Shown here: positions 1-9,425 of the stretch, in pieces | Position numbering within the stretch: position 1 is the first letter of the stretch | How the letters are laid out: every line of letters starts with the position of its first letter | Source of the DNA: Candidatus Sodalis pierantonius str. SOPE | Lineage (GTDB): Bacteria > Pseudomonadota > Gammaproteobacteria > Enterobacterales > Enterobacteriaceae | Assembly (NCBI RefSeq): GCF_000517405.1 | Contig: NZ_CP006568.1 | Span: forward strand, 372,001-436,000 | Direction of reading: 5' to 3' | Length of the DNA stretch: 64,000 bases | Notes under the pieces: model-generated | The model's database searches: none | Seen by the model: the letters and a program-made list of their open reading frames with translations, nothing else | What the model was told of the DNA's origin: nothing | Translations under genes and position numbers: made by a program

Positions 1-969
1 CTCGTGATCTTCATTATTGGCGGTGATCACCTTTAGGATTTCGCCATAGCCCAGCCGGGAAAACAGCTTTTTCTCAAAGACATGCGGGTTGTTGGCAATA
101 AGAATATTGGCGGCGTTGAGTATGCGCTCGGTGGAGCGGTAGTTCTGCTCCAGCTTAATCACCGCGAGCGTCGGGAAATCCTGTTGCAACAGCGCCAGAT
201 TTTGCGGCCGCGCGCCACGCCAGGAGTAAATCGACTGGTCATCGTCCCCCACCACGGTGAAACGGCCCCGCGGCCCTACCAGCAGCTTTACCAGTTCATA
301 TTGGCTGGTGTTGGTGTCCTGATACTCATCCACCAGCAGATAGCGCAGCCGGTTTTGCCAACACTCGCGCACCGCCTCGTCACGCTGCAGCAGCTTGGTG
401 GGTCGCAGGATCAAATCGTCGAAATCCAGCACATTGCAGGCGACCAGATGATTGTCGTAGAGCTCGTAACAGTGGGCGAACAGCTTATCCCGCTCGGAAC
501 GCGCGGCCACCGCGGCCTGCGGCGGCGACAACAGATCGTTCTTCCAGTTGGAAATGGCGGCGGTAAGCTGATTAAGCAAGTCTTTGTCCCCTTCCAGCCA
601 CGGCTCGGTGAGATCCTTTAACAGCGCCAGTTGGTCCTGCTCGTCGAACAGCGAAAATTTAGCCTTCATGCCCAATGCCTTATATTCGCGCTTGATGATA
701 GCCAGCCCGAGCGTATGGAACGTGGCGACGGTTAAGCCGCGCGCCTCAGCGCGGCCCAGGGTTTGCGCCACCCGCTCTTTCATCTCCCGCGAGGCTTTAT
801 TGGTAAAGGTGACCGCCGCGATATGGCGCGCCTGGTAACCGCAACCGCGGATCAAATGGGCGATTTTATTGGTGATGACCCGCGTTTTACCCGAGCCGGC
901 GCCGGCCAGCACCAGGCAGGATCCAGTGACAAATTCGACGGCTTGTTGTTGGCTCGGATTAAGGCGCAT
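1..969 (-). CDS. rep: ATP-dependent DNA helicase Rep, N-terminal part (runs off window start)
   Basis: Superfamily 1 3'-5' DNA helicase that assists replication forks past obstacles. Reading back from the ATG at 969, the frame stays open to the window edge (323 codons), so this is the N-terminal half of an approximately 670-residue protein. It begins MRLNPSQQQAVEFVTG. The Walker A box AGAGSGKT lies at residues 22-29, the DEYQDT motif II at about 214, and the DDDQSIYSWRGA segment shortly after, all in family order. No stop or frameshift is seen in the visible part. The neighbour at 1191 is ilvC. In E. coli ppiC lies between ilvC and rep, but here only 221 bases separate them and no ppiC is visible. 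Confidence 0.95.
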   Translation of the reverse strand, partial: MRLNPSQQQAVEFVTGSCLVLAGAGSGKTRVITNKIAHLIRGCGYQARHIAAVTFTNKASREMKERVAQTLGRAEARGLTVATFHTLGLAIIKREYKALGMKAKFSLFDEQDQLALLKDLTEPWLEGDKDLLNQLTAAISNWKNDLLSPPQAAVAARSERDKLFAHCYELYDNHLVACNVLDFDDLILRPTKLLQRDEAVRECWQNRLRYLLVDEYQDTNTSQYELVKLLVGPRGRFTVVGDDDQSIYSWRGARPQNLALLQQDFPTLAVIKLEQNYRSTERILNAANILIANNPHVFEKKLFSRLGYGEILKVITANNEDHE

Positions 970-1118
970 TAGTTATTCCCGGGCAAAAACGGTGGCAGAG
1001 AACGGAGGGGGATTGTAGCAGAAAGCGGCGTCGGGGTTTATCCCCATCGTAACGGGGATACACGTGCCCCCAACGCCCGCGCCTCGCCACGGTCGGGCCG
1101 CATTCGCCGGCAACAGGC

Positions 1119-1145
1119 AAAAAAAGCCCCGCCTAACGGCGGGGC
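1119..1145 (-). terminator. Rho-independent terminator of ilvC
   Basis: An 8-bp perfect GC stem (1126-1133 paired with 1138-1145, 4-base loop) is followed on the minus strand by a run of seven T (A on the plus strand at 1119-1125). It lies 46 bases beyond the ilvC stop. Confidence 0.9.
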
Positions 1146-1190
1146 CTGAGTCTGTCGGCGCGTCATCCGGGGGGATGACCCAGCCGCCTG

Positions 1191-2669
1191 TCAGTTGGCG
1201 ACCGCGATGCGTTTCATATCCTTCATGTAACCGCGCAATTCGGCGCCCACAATTTCGATCGGATGCTGGCGAATTGCTTCGTTAACATCGCGCAGGCACG
1301 CATTGTCGATTTCCCCCTCGGCCACCGGTTTGCCCAAGTCCCCCGCCTGCAGGTTGCCCATAAACGCCTCTTTAAGCAACGGCACGGCGGCATTGGCGAA
1401 CAGATAGTTGCCGTATTCGGCGGTGTCGGAAATGACCACGTTCATCTCATACAGACGCTTGCGGGCGACGGTATTGGCGATGAGCGGCAATTCATGCAGG
1501 GATTCGTAATAGGCCGATTCGGCAATGATACCGGAACGAGTCATGGTTTCAAATGCCAGCTCCACGCCGGCTTTTGCCATGGCGATCATCAGCACGCCGT
1601 GGTCAAAATAGGTCTGCTCGCTGATTTTGCCGTCGTACTGCGGCGCATTTTCAAACGGCGTACGGCCGGTTTCTTCGCGCCAGCCGAGCAGTTTGACATC
1701 ATCGTTGGCCCAATCAGCCATCATGCCGCTGGAGAAGGCGCCGGTAATGATATCGTCCATGTGTTTTTCAAACAGCGGCTGCATCAATTGCTTCAGTTGC
1801 TCGGACAGCGCAAAAGCGCGCAACTTCGCGCTGTTGGACAAGCGGTCCATCATCAGCGTGATACCGCCCTGCTTCAGCGCTTCGGTGGTGGTTTCCCAGC
1901 CGAACTGAATCAGTTTGCCGGCGTAGGCCGGGTCGACGCCGTCGGCGACCATCTTGTCGAAGCACAGCAGCGAGCCGGCCTGCAGCATACCGCACAGGAT
2001 GGTCTGCTCGCCCATCAGATCCGACTTGACCTCGGCGACAAAGGAGGATTCCAGCACTCCCGCGCGATGACCGCCGGTCGCAGCCGCCCAGGCTTTGGCC
2101 AGCGCCATCCCCTCGCCCTTCGGATCGTTTTCCGGATGCACGGCGATAAGGGTCGGTACGCCAAAACCACGTTTGTACTCTTCGCGCACCTCTGTCCCAG
2201 GGCATTTCGGCGCCACCATGATAACGGTGATGTCGCGGCGGATTTGCTCGCCCACTTCAACAATGTTAAAGCCGTGGGAATAGCCCAGCGCGGCGTCTTG
2301 TTTCATCAGCGGTTGTACCGCCTGCACCACCGCGGAATGTTGCTTATCGGGAGTCAGGTTAACGACCAGATCCGCTTCCGGCACCAGCTCTTCATAGGTG
2401 CCGACGCGAAAGCCGTTTTCCGTCGCTTTACGCCAGGAGGGGCGCTTCTCGGCGATCGCTTCTTTACGCAGCGCGTAGGCGATATCCAACCCGGAGTCAC
2501 GCATATTCAGCCCCTGGTTCAAACCCTGGGCGCCACAGCCGATGATCACCACTTTTTTGCCTTGCAAGTAACCCGCTTCATCGACGAACTCATCGCGGCT
2601 CATGAAACGACATTTACCCAACTGCGCCAACTGCTGGCGCAAATTTAAGGTGTTGAAATAGTTAGCCAT
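1191..2669 (-). CDS. ilvC: Ketol-acid reductoisomerase (NADP+), class II
   Basis: Second enzyme of valine and isoleucine synthesis: isomerises and reduces 2-acetolactate or 2-aceto-2-hydroxybutyrate to the dihydroxy acid, using Mg2+ and NADPH. The 492-residue length matches the long class II enterobacterial enzyme (about 491). The Rossmann segment GCGAQGLNQGLNMRDSG starts near residue 45, and the duplicated all-helical C-terminal domain is complete. It starts at the ATG at 2669 and is divergent from its activator gene ilvY. No damage is seen, in contrast to the ilvG/D/A genes of the same pathway further on. Confidence 0.97.
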   Translation of the reverse strand: MANYFNTLNLRQQLAQLGKCRFMSRDEFVDEAGYLQGKKVVIIGCGAQGLNQGLNMRDSGLDIAYALRKEAIAEKRPSWRKATENGFRVGTYEELVPEADLVVNLTPDKQHSAVVQAVQPLMKQDAALGYSHGFNIVEVGEQIRRDITVIMVAPKCPGTEVREEYKRGFGVPTLIAVHPENDPKGEGMALAKAWAAATGGHRAGVLESSFVAEVKSDLMGEQTILCGMLQAGSLLCFDKMVADGVDPAYAGKLIQFGWETTTEALKQGGITLMMDRLSNSAKLRAFALSEQLKQLMQPLFEKHMDDIITGAFSSGMMADWANDDVKLLGWREETGRTPFENAPQYDGKISEQTYFDHGVLMIAMAKAGVELAFETMTRSGIIAESAYYESLHELPLIANTVARKRLYEMNVVISDTAEYGNYLFANAAVPLLKEAFMGNLQAGDLGKPVAEGEIDNACLRDVNEAIRQHPIEIVGAELRGYMKDMKRIAVAN

Positions 2670-2864
2670 GGTGCAACTCCATCATCAGGTATCAGGGCGT
2701 GCCGTAGGCGTTCGCCCGCAGACAGTAATCTTTTCTGCCAATCACTATAAAGCAGGAAAAGCATTGCTTAAATTGATATATTAACAATCTGACCTTGCAG
2801 AATCTGCAATACCACTGGCCGGCACTACGCGACGGTGGATTTCATTCACTCTCGGGGCGAATCC
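2670..2864. promoter_or_regulatory. ilvY-ilvC divergent control region with IlvY-type operator half-sites
   Basis: The 195-base gap between divergent ilvC and ilvY holds an inverted repeat TTGCAG-AAT-CTGCAA at 2795-2809, a classic LysR T-N11-A shape. A looser ATTG-N9-CAAT lies at 2772-2788. In E. coli, IlvY binds tandem operators here and activates ilvC in response to acetolactate. The role is assigned by position and symmetry only. Confidence 0.65.
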
Positions 2865-3752
2865 ATGGATATCCGCGACCTCAAGTTGTTTCTCCACCTG
2901 GCGGAAAGCCGCCACTTCGGCCACAGCGCCAAGGCGATGCATGTCAGCCCGTCGACCCTGTCGCGCCAGATCCAGCGGTTGGAGGAGGACGTCGGGCAGA
3001 CGCTGTTTTTACGCGATAATCGTACTGTACAGTTGACCGACGCCGGCCAGCAACTGAAAGAGTTCGCGCAGCAAACCCTGCTGCAATACCAACAGCTGCG
3101 CCACCGCCTCGGTCAGCACGGTCCTTCGCTCAGCGGCGAACTGCGGCTGTTTTGCTCGGTAACCGCCGCCTACAGCCATTTGCCGCCGATCCTCGATCTG
3201 TTTCGCGCCGAGCATCCGCTGGTGGAAATAAAACTCACCACCGGCGATGCCGCCAACGCGCTGGATAAAGTGCAGTCCGGCGAAGCGGATTTGGGCATAG
3301 CCGGCCATCCGGAAATTCTGCCAGCGAGTATCGACTTTACCCCCATCGGCGAAATCCCCATGATATTGATCGCGCCGGCGCTGCCTTGCCCGGTTCGCGC
3401 CCGGGTCAAGACCCCCCAGCCTGACTGGTCGAATACCCCTTTCATTTTGCCGGATCACGGTCCGGCGCGTCGGCGCATTGAATTGTGGTTTCGCAGCAAC
3501 CATATCAGCAATCCGCTGATTTACGCTACCGTTGCCGGCAATGAAGCGATTGTGTCGATGGTGGCACTGGGCTGCGGTATCGCGCTGATCCCGTCGGTGG
3601 TGATGGACAATTCGCCGGAGCCGGTGCGCAGCCGTATCACCCTGCTGGAGCACGGCACCCCGGTCGCGCCGTTGGCGCTGGGAGTCTGTGCACAACGAAA
3701 GCGGCTACAAGAGTCGCTGATCGACGCCTTCTGGCAACTGCTGGAGCGCTAA
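2865..3752 (+). CDS. ilvY: LysR-type transcriptional activator of ilvC
   Basis: LysR-family activator of ilvC whose coinducer is the IlvC substrate. The ATG at 2865 (MDIRDLKLFLHLAESRHFG) gives 295 residues and matches the family N-terminus. An in-frame ATG 30 bases upstream would add ten residues not found in homologues. The N-terminal helix-turn-helix includes AKAMHVSPSTLSRQIQRLEED (residues about 22-42), followed by the substrate-binding-like domain with the conserved segment FCSVTAAYSHLPPILD. The frame is intact to the stop. The degraded ilvA tail faces it convergently 45 bases downstream. Confidence 0.95.
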   Translation: MDIRDLKLFLHLAESRHFGHSAKAMHVSPSTLSRQIQRLEEDVGQTLFLRDNRTVQLTDAGQQLKEFAQQTLLQYQQLRHRLGQHGPSLSGELRLFCSVTAAYSHLPPILDLFRAEHPLVEIKLTTGDAANALDKVQSGEADLGIAGHPEILPASIDFTPIGEIPMILIAPALPCPVRARVKTPQPDWSNTPFILPDHGPARRRIELWFRSNHISNPLIYATVAGNEAIVSMVALGCGIALIPSVVMDNSPEPVRSRITLLEHGTPVAPLALGVCAQRKRLQESLIDAFWQLLER

Positions 3753-3796
3753 CCGCCGCTTGACGCCCGATTCGCCCCGGCGAACAGGGCGGTAGA

Positions 3797-4920
3797 TCCG
3801 CCAGGAACAAGCGAAACGCCGGATTGGCGGTAACATCGTGGCACTCATAGCCCAAGGCCGAAAGATGATGATCGAATTCCGGTTCACGCTCTGCCAATTC
3901 AAATCCCGCCAGCACCCGGCCATAATCCGTGCCGTGGCTGCGGTAGTGAAACAGCGTAATATTCCAGCGCGTGCCCAGCGTGTACAAAAATTTTAGCAAC
4001 GCTCCGGGGGGATTCGGGAAACTCGAAGCTGTATAAACGCTCGCGCAGCGGCTTCGACGGGCGACCGCCCACCATATAACGGACGTGAAGCTTGGCCATC
4101 TCATCGTCGGAAAGATCCGCCACCTGGTAACCGCCGGCGGCCATTTCCGCCAGGATCTCCTCGCGCTCCTCACGCCCGCGGGTCAGCCTAACGCCGACGA
4201 AAATACAGGCGTTATCGGCATCGCTATAGCGATAATTGAATTCGGTAACCGGCCGGCCGCCCAACAGCTCGCAGAAGGCCAAAAAGCTGCCCTTTCTTTC
4301 CGGGATGGTCACCGCCATCAGCGCTTCGCGCTGCTCGCCCAGTTCACAGCGCTCCGAGACATAGCGCAGGCCGTGAAAATTGACGTTGGCACCGGACAGC
4401 ACGTGCGCCAGACGCTCATCATGGATGCCGTGCAGCTGGACATATTTTTTCATTCCCGCCAGCGCCAGCGCACCGGAGGGCTCGGCAATCGCCCGCACGT
4501 CCTCAAACAAATCCTTCACCGCCGTGCAAATTGCGTCGCTGTCCACGGTAATAACATCATCAAGATAATCGCGGCACAGGCGGAAGGTTTCATTACCGAT
4601 GCGCCGTACCGCCACGCCTTCGGCAAACAGGCCAACCCGCGGCAAATCCACCGGCTCGCCGGCCCGCAGCGCCGCCGCCAGACCGCCGCCGCCCACCGGC
4701 ACAAAAATACGGTCCAGATGGGCATCCTACTGCAACAACTCCATCGCCAGCGTCCCCTGGCCGGCGATCACCGCCGGATGATCGAACGGCGGCACAAAAG
4801 TCATATTGCGTTCGTGTGCCAATTCAATGGCTTTCGCCTTAGCTTCATCAAAATTGGCGCCTAATAACAGCGGTTCGCCGCCGAAGCCGCGCACCGAGTC
4901 CACTTTGATATCGGCGGTAT
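3797..4920 (-). pseudogene. ilvA: Threonine dehydratase (biosynthetic) remnant, several lesions
   Basis: Remains of IlvA, the PLP enzyme converting threonine to 2-oxobutyrate (about 514 residues). The first ~120 codons, including the PLP lysine region, are gone. The gene now starts in the middle (TADIKVDSVRGFGG) fused in frame behind ilvD. A TAG at 4727-4729 stops the fused frame within LLQ*DAHLDRIF. The rest continues with FVPVGGGGLAA, then skips about 28 residues to ALRAGEPVDLPRVG (junction near 4671-4679, GCGGCG at both ends). A run of six C on the coding strand (plus 4006-4011) shifts the frame within FEFPESP; the C-terminal regulatory domain (PGALLKFLYTLG onward) is in another frame. No normal stop is left after FRLFLA. 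It is clearly non-functional. Confidence 0.95.
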
Positions 4921-6568
4921 TGATATCGATAATATCCCCGTCGCGCACCAGCCCGATCAGGCCGCCGCTGGCGGCTTCCGGCGACACATGGCCGATAGAC
5001 AATCCCGAGGTTACGCCGGAAAAGCGGCCATCGGTAATCAGCGCGCAGCTTTTACCCAGCCCCATGGACTTAAGGAAGGTGGTGGGATAGAGCATTTCCT
5101 GCATTCCCGGTCCGCCTTTCGGACCTTCGTAGCGGATCACCACGACATCGCCGGCCACCACTTTACCGCCGAGAATGGCCTCGGACGCGGCTTCTTGACT
5201 TCCATACACCTTGGCCGGCCCGCGGAACACCAGGCTGCCTTTGTCGACGCCGGCGGTTTTCACGATGCAGCCGTCTTCGGCAATGTTGCCGTAGAGCACC
5301 GTCAATCCCCCGTCCTGGCTATAGGCGAATTCACGGGCGCGAATGCAGCCTTCTTGACGATCGTCATCCAGCGACGGCCAGCGACACTCCTGGGAAAACA
5401 CCTGAGTGGTGCGAATACCCGCCGGCCCCGCGGCGTACATGCTTTTTACCGCCGCGTCGTCGGTCACCATGATATCGTAGCGCGCCAGCGTTTCCGGCAG
5501 CGACAGCCCGAGCACGTTGCGTACGTCGCGATTAAGCAGGCCGCTGCGATCCAGCTCGCCCAGAATGCCGATGACGCCGCCGGCGCGGTGTACGTCTTCC
5601 ATGTGGTATTTTTGCGTGCTGGGCGCGACCTTACATAAATGCGGCACCTTCCGCGACAGGCGATCGATATCGGCCATGGTAAAGTCCACTTCGCCTTCCT
5701 GCGCCGCGGCCAGCAGATGGAGCACGGTATTGGTCGAGCCGCCCATGGCGATATCCAGGGTCATGGCGTTTTCAAACGCGGCTTTTCTGGCGATACTGCG
5801 CGGCAGCGCGCTGGTATCATCCTGCTCATAGTAACGTTTGGCTAACCCGACGATACGCTCGCCGGCGTTCAAGAACAGGTGCTTGCGATCGGCGTGGGTC
5901 GCCAGCAGCGAACCGTTGCCCGGCTGGGAAAGGCCAAGCGCCTCGGTCAGGCAGTTCATCGAGTTGGCGGTAAACATGCCGGAGCAGGATCCGCAGGTCG
6001 GGCAGGCGGAACGTTCGATCTGGTTACTGTCTTCATCCGAGACGTGGGGATTGGCGCCCTGAATCATGGCGCCTATCAGGTCCAGCTTGATGATTTTATC
6101 CGACAGTTTGGTTTTACCGGCTTCCATCGGGCCGCCGGAGACAAAAATGACCGGTATGTTCAAGCGCAGCGACGCCATCAGCATCCCGGGGGTGATTTTA
6201 TCGCAGTTGGAAATGCACACCATAGCGTCGGCGCAGTGGGCATTCACCATGTATTCCACCGAATCGGCGATAAGCTCGCGCGACGGCAGAGAGTACAGCA
6301 TACCGCCGTGCCCCATCGCGATGCCGTCGTCCACCGCGATGGTATTAAACTCTTTCGCTACCCCGCCGGACGCTTCGATTTGTTCGGCGACCAGCTTACC
6401 CAGATCGCGCAGATGCACGTGGCCCGGCACAAACTGGGTAAAGGAGTTGACCACGGCGATAATCGGTTTGCCGAAATCGTCGTCGGTCATCCCCGTGGCG
6501 CGCCAGAGGGCGCGTGCGCCGGCCATATTACGGCCGTGCGTGGTGGTAGCGGAACGGTACTTAGGCAT
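4727..6568 (-). pseudogene. ilvD: Dihydroxy-acid dehydratase, C-terminus deleted and fused to ilvA
   Basis: IlvD removes water from dihydroxy acids to give the 2-oxo precursors of valine and isoleucine, using an Fe-S cluster. About 549 of 616 residues are intact, with the cluster-region cysteines (CISNCDKITPGM, ACPTCGSCSGMF). After GLVRDGDIIDIN near plus 4921 the frame passes into ilvA codons (TADIKVDSVRG...) for about 64 residues, then hits a TAG. The last ~70 residues of the dehydratase are therefore missing. The ATG at 6568 is chosen over the one at 6574 because GGAG is 8 bases from it but only 2 from the earlier ATG, and homologues start MPKYRS. Activity is doubtful because the deleted end belongs to the conserved C-terminal domain. 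Confidence 0.93.
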
Positions 6569-6633
6569 GCTCATAACTCCAGTTATTCAGATGGCCAGGG
6601 CGGCCGTAGCGCCCCGGCGCGAAAGCGTTATCG

Positions 6634-7572
6634 TTATTGATTGACCGAATCCAGCCAGCCCCATTTATCTTCAGTCTCGCCGGTAAACAGCCCGAAGAAC
6701 GCCTGCTGCAACTGCTTGGTGACCGGACCGCATTTGCCGATACCGACCTTGATGCCGTCAACGCTACGCACCGGGGTTATCTCGGCGGCGGTACCGGACA
6801 TGAAGACCTCATCGGCCAGATAGAGCGATTCGCGGGACAAGACCTGTTCCCGCACTTCCAGTCCGGCCGTGACGGCCAGCTTGATAATAGCGTCGCGCGT
6901 GATGCCGGGCAGCGCGGAAGAGGTGAACGGCGGCGTAAACAAAATACCGTCCTTCACTTCAAACAGGTTCTCGCCGGCACCCTCGGAAACATAACCGTGC
7001 ACGTCAAGGGCGATGCCCTCTTGATAACCATGGCGGCGGGCTTCGCTGCCCACCAGCATGGAGGACAGGTAATTGCCGCCGGCTTTAGCCGCGGTCGGGA
7101 TGGTATTAGCCGCCGCGCGATTCCAGGAAGACACCATCGCGTCAATTCCCTGATCCAGGGCCTCTTCCCCCAGATAGGCTCCCCAGGGGAAGGCGGCGAT
7201 AATCACGTCGGTGGTGTAGCCCGCCGGCGGATTCACGCCCATGCCGACATCGCCGACATCGCCGACAAACACCAGCGGCCGGATATAGGCGCTGACCAAT
7301 TTATTTTTCAGTATAACGGCGCGCGTGGCCGCCATCAGCTCATCCACGCTTTGTGTCACCGGCATGCGATAGATTTTGGCCGAATTATGCAGTCGCTGCA
7401 TGTGTTCACGATGACGGAATACCACCGGGCCTTTATGCGAATCGTAACAACGTACACCTTCAAAGACTGATGACCCGTAATGCAGCGCATGCGACATTAC
7501 ATGGACTTTGGCTTCTGCCCACGGAACCATTTCACCGTTAAACCAAATGAAATCAGCTTTCTTCGTTGTCAT
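6634..7572 (-). CDS. ilvE: Branched-chain amino-acid aminotransferase
   Basis: PLP transaminase making Val, Ile and Leu from their 2-oxo acids with glutamate. It is 312 residues and begins MTTKKADFIWFNGEMV; E. coli IlvE is 309. The whole difference is an extra GDV in FVGDVGDVGMGVNPP, from a 9-bp tandem duplication at plus 7243-7260. The active-site lysine is in TAAKAGGNYLSS (about residue 163). The frame is otherwise intact and ends GWLDSVNQ. It sits 61 bases upstream of ilvD in the ilvGMEDA operon. It is probably still functional and needed for transamination of host-derived keto acids; whether the added GDV loop is tolerated is not known. Confidence 0.93.
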   Translation of the reverse strand: MTTKKADFIWFNGEMVPWAEAKVHVMSHALHYGSSVFEGVRCYDSHKGPVVFRHREHMQRLHNSAKIYRMPVTQSVDELMAATRAVILKNKLVSAYIRPLVFVGDVGDVGMGVNPPAGYTTDVIIAAFPWGAYLGEEALDQGIDAMVSSWNRAAANTIPTAAKAGGNYLSSMLVGSEARRHGYQEGIALDVHGYVSEGAGENLFEVKDGILFTPPFTSSALPGITRDAIIKLAVTAGLEVREQVLSRESLYLADEVFMSGTAAEITPVRSVDGIKVGIGKCGPVTKQLQQAFFGLFTGETEDKWGWLDSVNQ

Positions 7573-7594
7573 TTTTTTCTTTCCTTACCCGGCC

Positions 7595-7852
7595 TTAGGC
7601 ACGTATTTGTTGTGATGTTAATTGCTGGATCTCGACACAGGCGACATCCATTAGTTTGCTCAATTGTGCAGACAATAAGTCCACGGACCGCTTGCTGGCA
7701 AAGGTCAAGTGAATATTTATACCTTCAGCCTCGGTGCGCGGCGTCATATTTAATGCGCACAGCTCAAAACCGCGGTGGCGGACCACCCGTAAAATACGCT
7801 CCACGACTTCCGGGCGAAAGTGCGCCTGAATGGAAAGGGAATGTTGCATCAT
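7595..7852 (-). CDS. ilvM: Acetolactate synthase II small (regulatory) subunit
   Basis: Small ACT-domain subunit of acetolactate synthase isozyme II, needed for activity of IlvG. It is 85 residues (MMQHSLSIQAHFRPEVVERILRVVRHRG in the first part, ending TSQQIRA), the family length. Its ATG overlaps the ilvG stop by four bases, as expected for translational coupling. It appears intact although its partner IlvG carries a large internal deletion. Confidence 0.92.
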   Translation of the reverse strand: MMQHSLSIQAHFRPEVVERILRVVRHRGFELCALNMTPRTEAEGINIHLTFASKRSVDLLSAQLSKLMDVACVEIQQLTSQQIRA

Positions 7853-9342
7853 GATGATTTCTCCAGCATGGTTTCATTACCGGCGCCCGGCGGCACCAGC
7901 GGCCAGACATTCTCAAGCTCATCGATAGAGACATGCAGCAGGAACGGCCCCGGTTGGGTAAACAGGGTTTCCAGCGCCTGCGGGATGTGGTCTTTACGGG
8001 TGATGTGCAGGCCGGGAATGTCGAAGGCACTGGCCAGCGTGAGAAAATCGGGGTTATCGGTCAGGGTGGTTTCGCTATAACGTTTATCAAAAAATAACTG
8101 CTGCCATTGACGGACCATGCCTAAACGCTGGTTATCCAGCAGCACGATTTTCAGCGGCAACCGTTTTCGCTTAATGGTGGTCAGCTCCTGCACATTCATC
8201 ATGAAGGAGCCGTCGCCGGAGACGCAGATGACGGTATCCTGCGGCCGGGCAATCTGCGCGCCAATCGCGGCGGGAATGCCGAAGCCCATCATACCCAGCC
8301 CGCTGGAGGTAATGAAATTCTTCGGCCGGCTGAAACGCATATGCTGGGCGGCCCACATCTGATGTTGCCCTACATCGGTGGTCACGATGGCGTCATCGGG
8401 GGCACGATCGCTGATGGCCCGCAGCAGGGCCGGCGCGTAAATCCCCTCGCCGGGGTGATCATAGCGCCAGTGGTACTCCGCCTTCAGCACCTGGGTTTCA
8501 ACCCGCCAGGCGTCGATGGACATCGGCTGCGCCAGCGCCGGCAACAGATGATTCAGGTCTCCCAGCAGCGCAATATGCGCCTGACGCAGCTTGCCCAATT
8601 CGGCAGGATCAATATCCAGATGGATCACTTTGGCCTGGGGGGCGAAAGCGTTCAGCCGGCCGGTCACCCGATCGTCAAAACGCGCCCCAACCGCGATCAG
8701 CAGATCGCACGCCTGCACCGCCAGATTGGCGGCCTGGTTACCGTGCATACCCAGCATGCCCAAATAACAGGCATCGTCGCCCTCCAGGTCGCCCTGGATG
8801 CTGCCGGCCTGATCGTCGAGGCTCAACAAATGCGGCGTCAGGTCGCCGTCGGCCAGCTGAATATCCTTGGGAATATCAATCAGGACCGGGCCGGGACGTC
8901 CGCTGGTGGCGATGGCGAACGCTTCGGTGATGATGCCCGGCAGCGCGTCCAGCGATTCCACCAGAAAGCTGTGTTTAGTACAGGCCAGCGACAGGCCCAA
9001 TACATCGATCTCTTGAAAGGCGTCGGTGCCGATAAACGCCGATCCAACCTGTCCGGTAATCGCCACGACCGGCACCGAGTCCAATAGGGCATCGGCCAGA
9101 CCGGTGATAAGATTGGTGGCGCCAGGACCGGAGGTCGCGATACACACCCCCACTTTGCCAGTAGCCCGTGCGTAGCCGATTGCTGCGATGGCCGCGCCCT
9201 GCTCATGACGGCATAGCAGATGCTCCACCCCGCCGTCGTAGAGCGCGTCGTACACCGGCATGATAGCGCCGCTGGGATAGCCGAAAACCATGTCCACACC
9301 CTGTGCCCGCAGCGCCTGTACTACCCATTGAGCTCCGTTCAT
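7849..9342 (-). CDS. ilvG: Acetolactate synthase II large subunit with in-frame internal deletion
   Basis: ThDP- and FAD-dependent enzyme condensing pyruvate with pyruvate or 2-oxobutyrate. The open frame is 497 residues against about 548 in E. coli. The N-terminal ThDP domain is complete (MNGAQWVVQALRAQGVDMVFGYPSGAIM, catalytic Glu in CRHEQGAA). So is the C-terminal ThDP domain (GDGSFMMNVQEL), ending MLEKSS. About 51 residues of the central FAD/beta domain, including the usual YVGGGV stretch, are missing between GSIQGDLEG and DDACYLGMLGMHG (plus about 8775-8790). GGGV residues normally contact FAD, so the enzyme is probably inactive; the deletion preserves the frame, so a protein is still made. 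Expression is controlled by the ilvL leader upstream. Confidence 0.9.
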   Translation of the reverse strand: MNGAQWVVQALRAQGVDMVFGYPSGAIMPVYDALYDGGVEHLLCRHEQGAAIAAIGYARATGKVGVCIATSGPGATNLITGLADALLDSVPVVAITGQVGSAFIGTDAFQEIDVLGLSLACTKHSFLVESLDALPGIITEAFAIATSGRPGPVLIDIPKDIQLADGDLTPHLLSLDDQAGSIQGDLEGDDACYLGMLGMHGNQAANLAVQACDLLIAVGARFDDRVTGRLNAFAPQAKVIHLDIDPAELGKLRQAHIALLGDLNHLLPALAQPMSIDAWRVETQVLKAEYHWRYDHPGEGIYAPALLRAISDRAPDDAIVTTDVGQHQMWAAQHMRFSRPKNFITSSGLGMMGFGIPAAIGAQIARPQDTVICVSGDGSFMMNVQELTTIKRKRLPLKIVLLDNQRLGMVRQWQQLFFDKRYSETTLTDNPDFLTLASAFDIPGLHITRKDHIPQALETLFTQPGPFLLHVSIDELENVWPLVPPGAGNETMLEKSS

Positions 9343-9425
9343 GGTTAGTTCCCCGCCTTCACGCCGCAGGGACAGAACAATATTCTAATTTTCATTTAGT
9401 GTTCTCTTGTCGCTTGATTGATACC

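Noticed and set aside
1263..2648. 461-codon plus-strand open frame opposite ilvC
   Set aside because: It is the antisense shadow of a GC-rich conserved gene; no domain, and ilvC on the other strand is unmistakable.
3637..4173. Minus-strand 178-codon frame as an independent gene
   Set aside because: It contains the out-of-frame IlvA C-terminal domain and then runs antisense through ilvY; it is part of the ilvA pseudogene.
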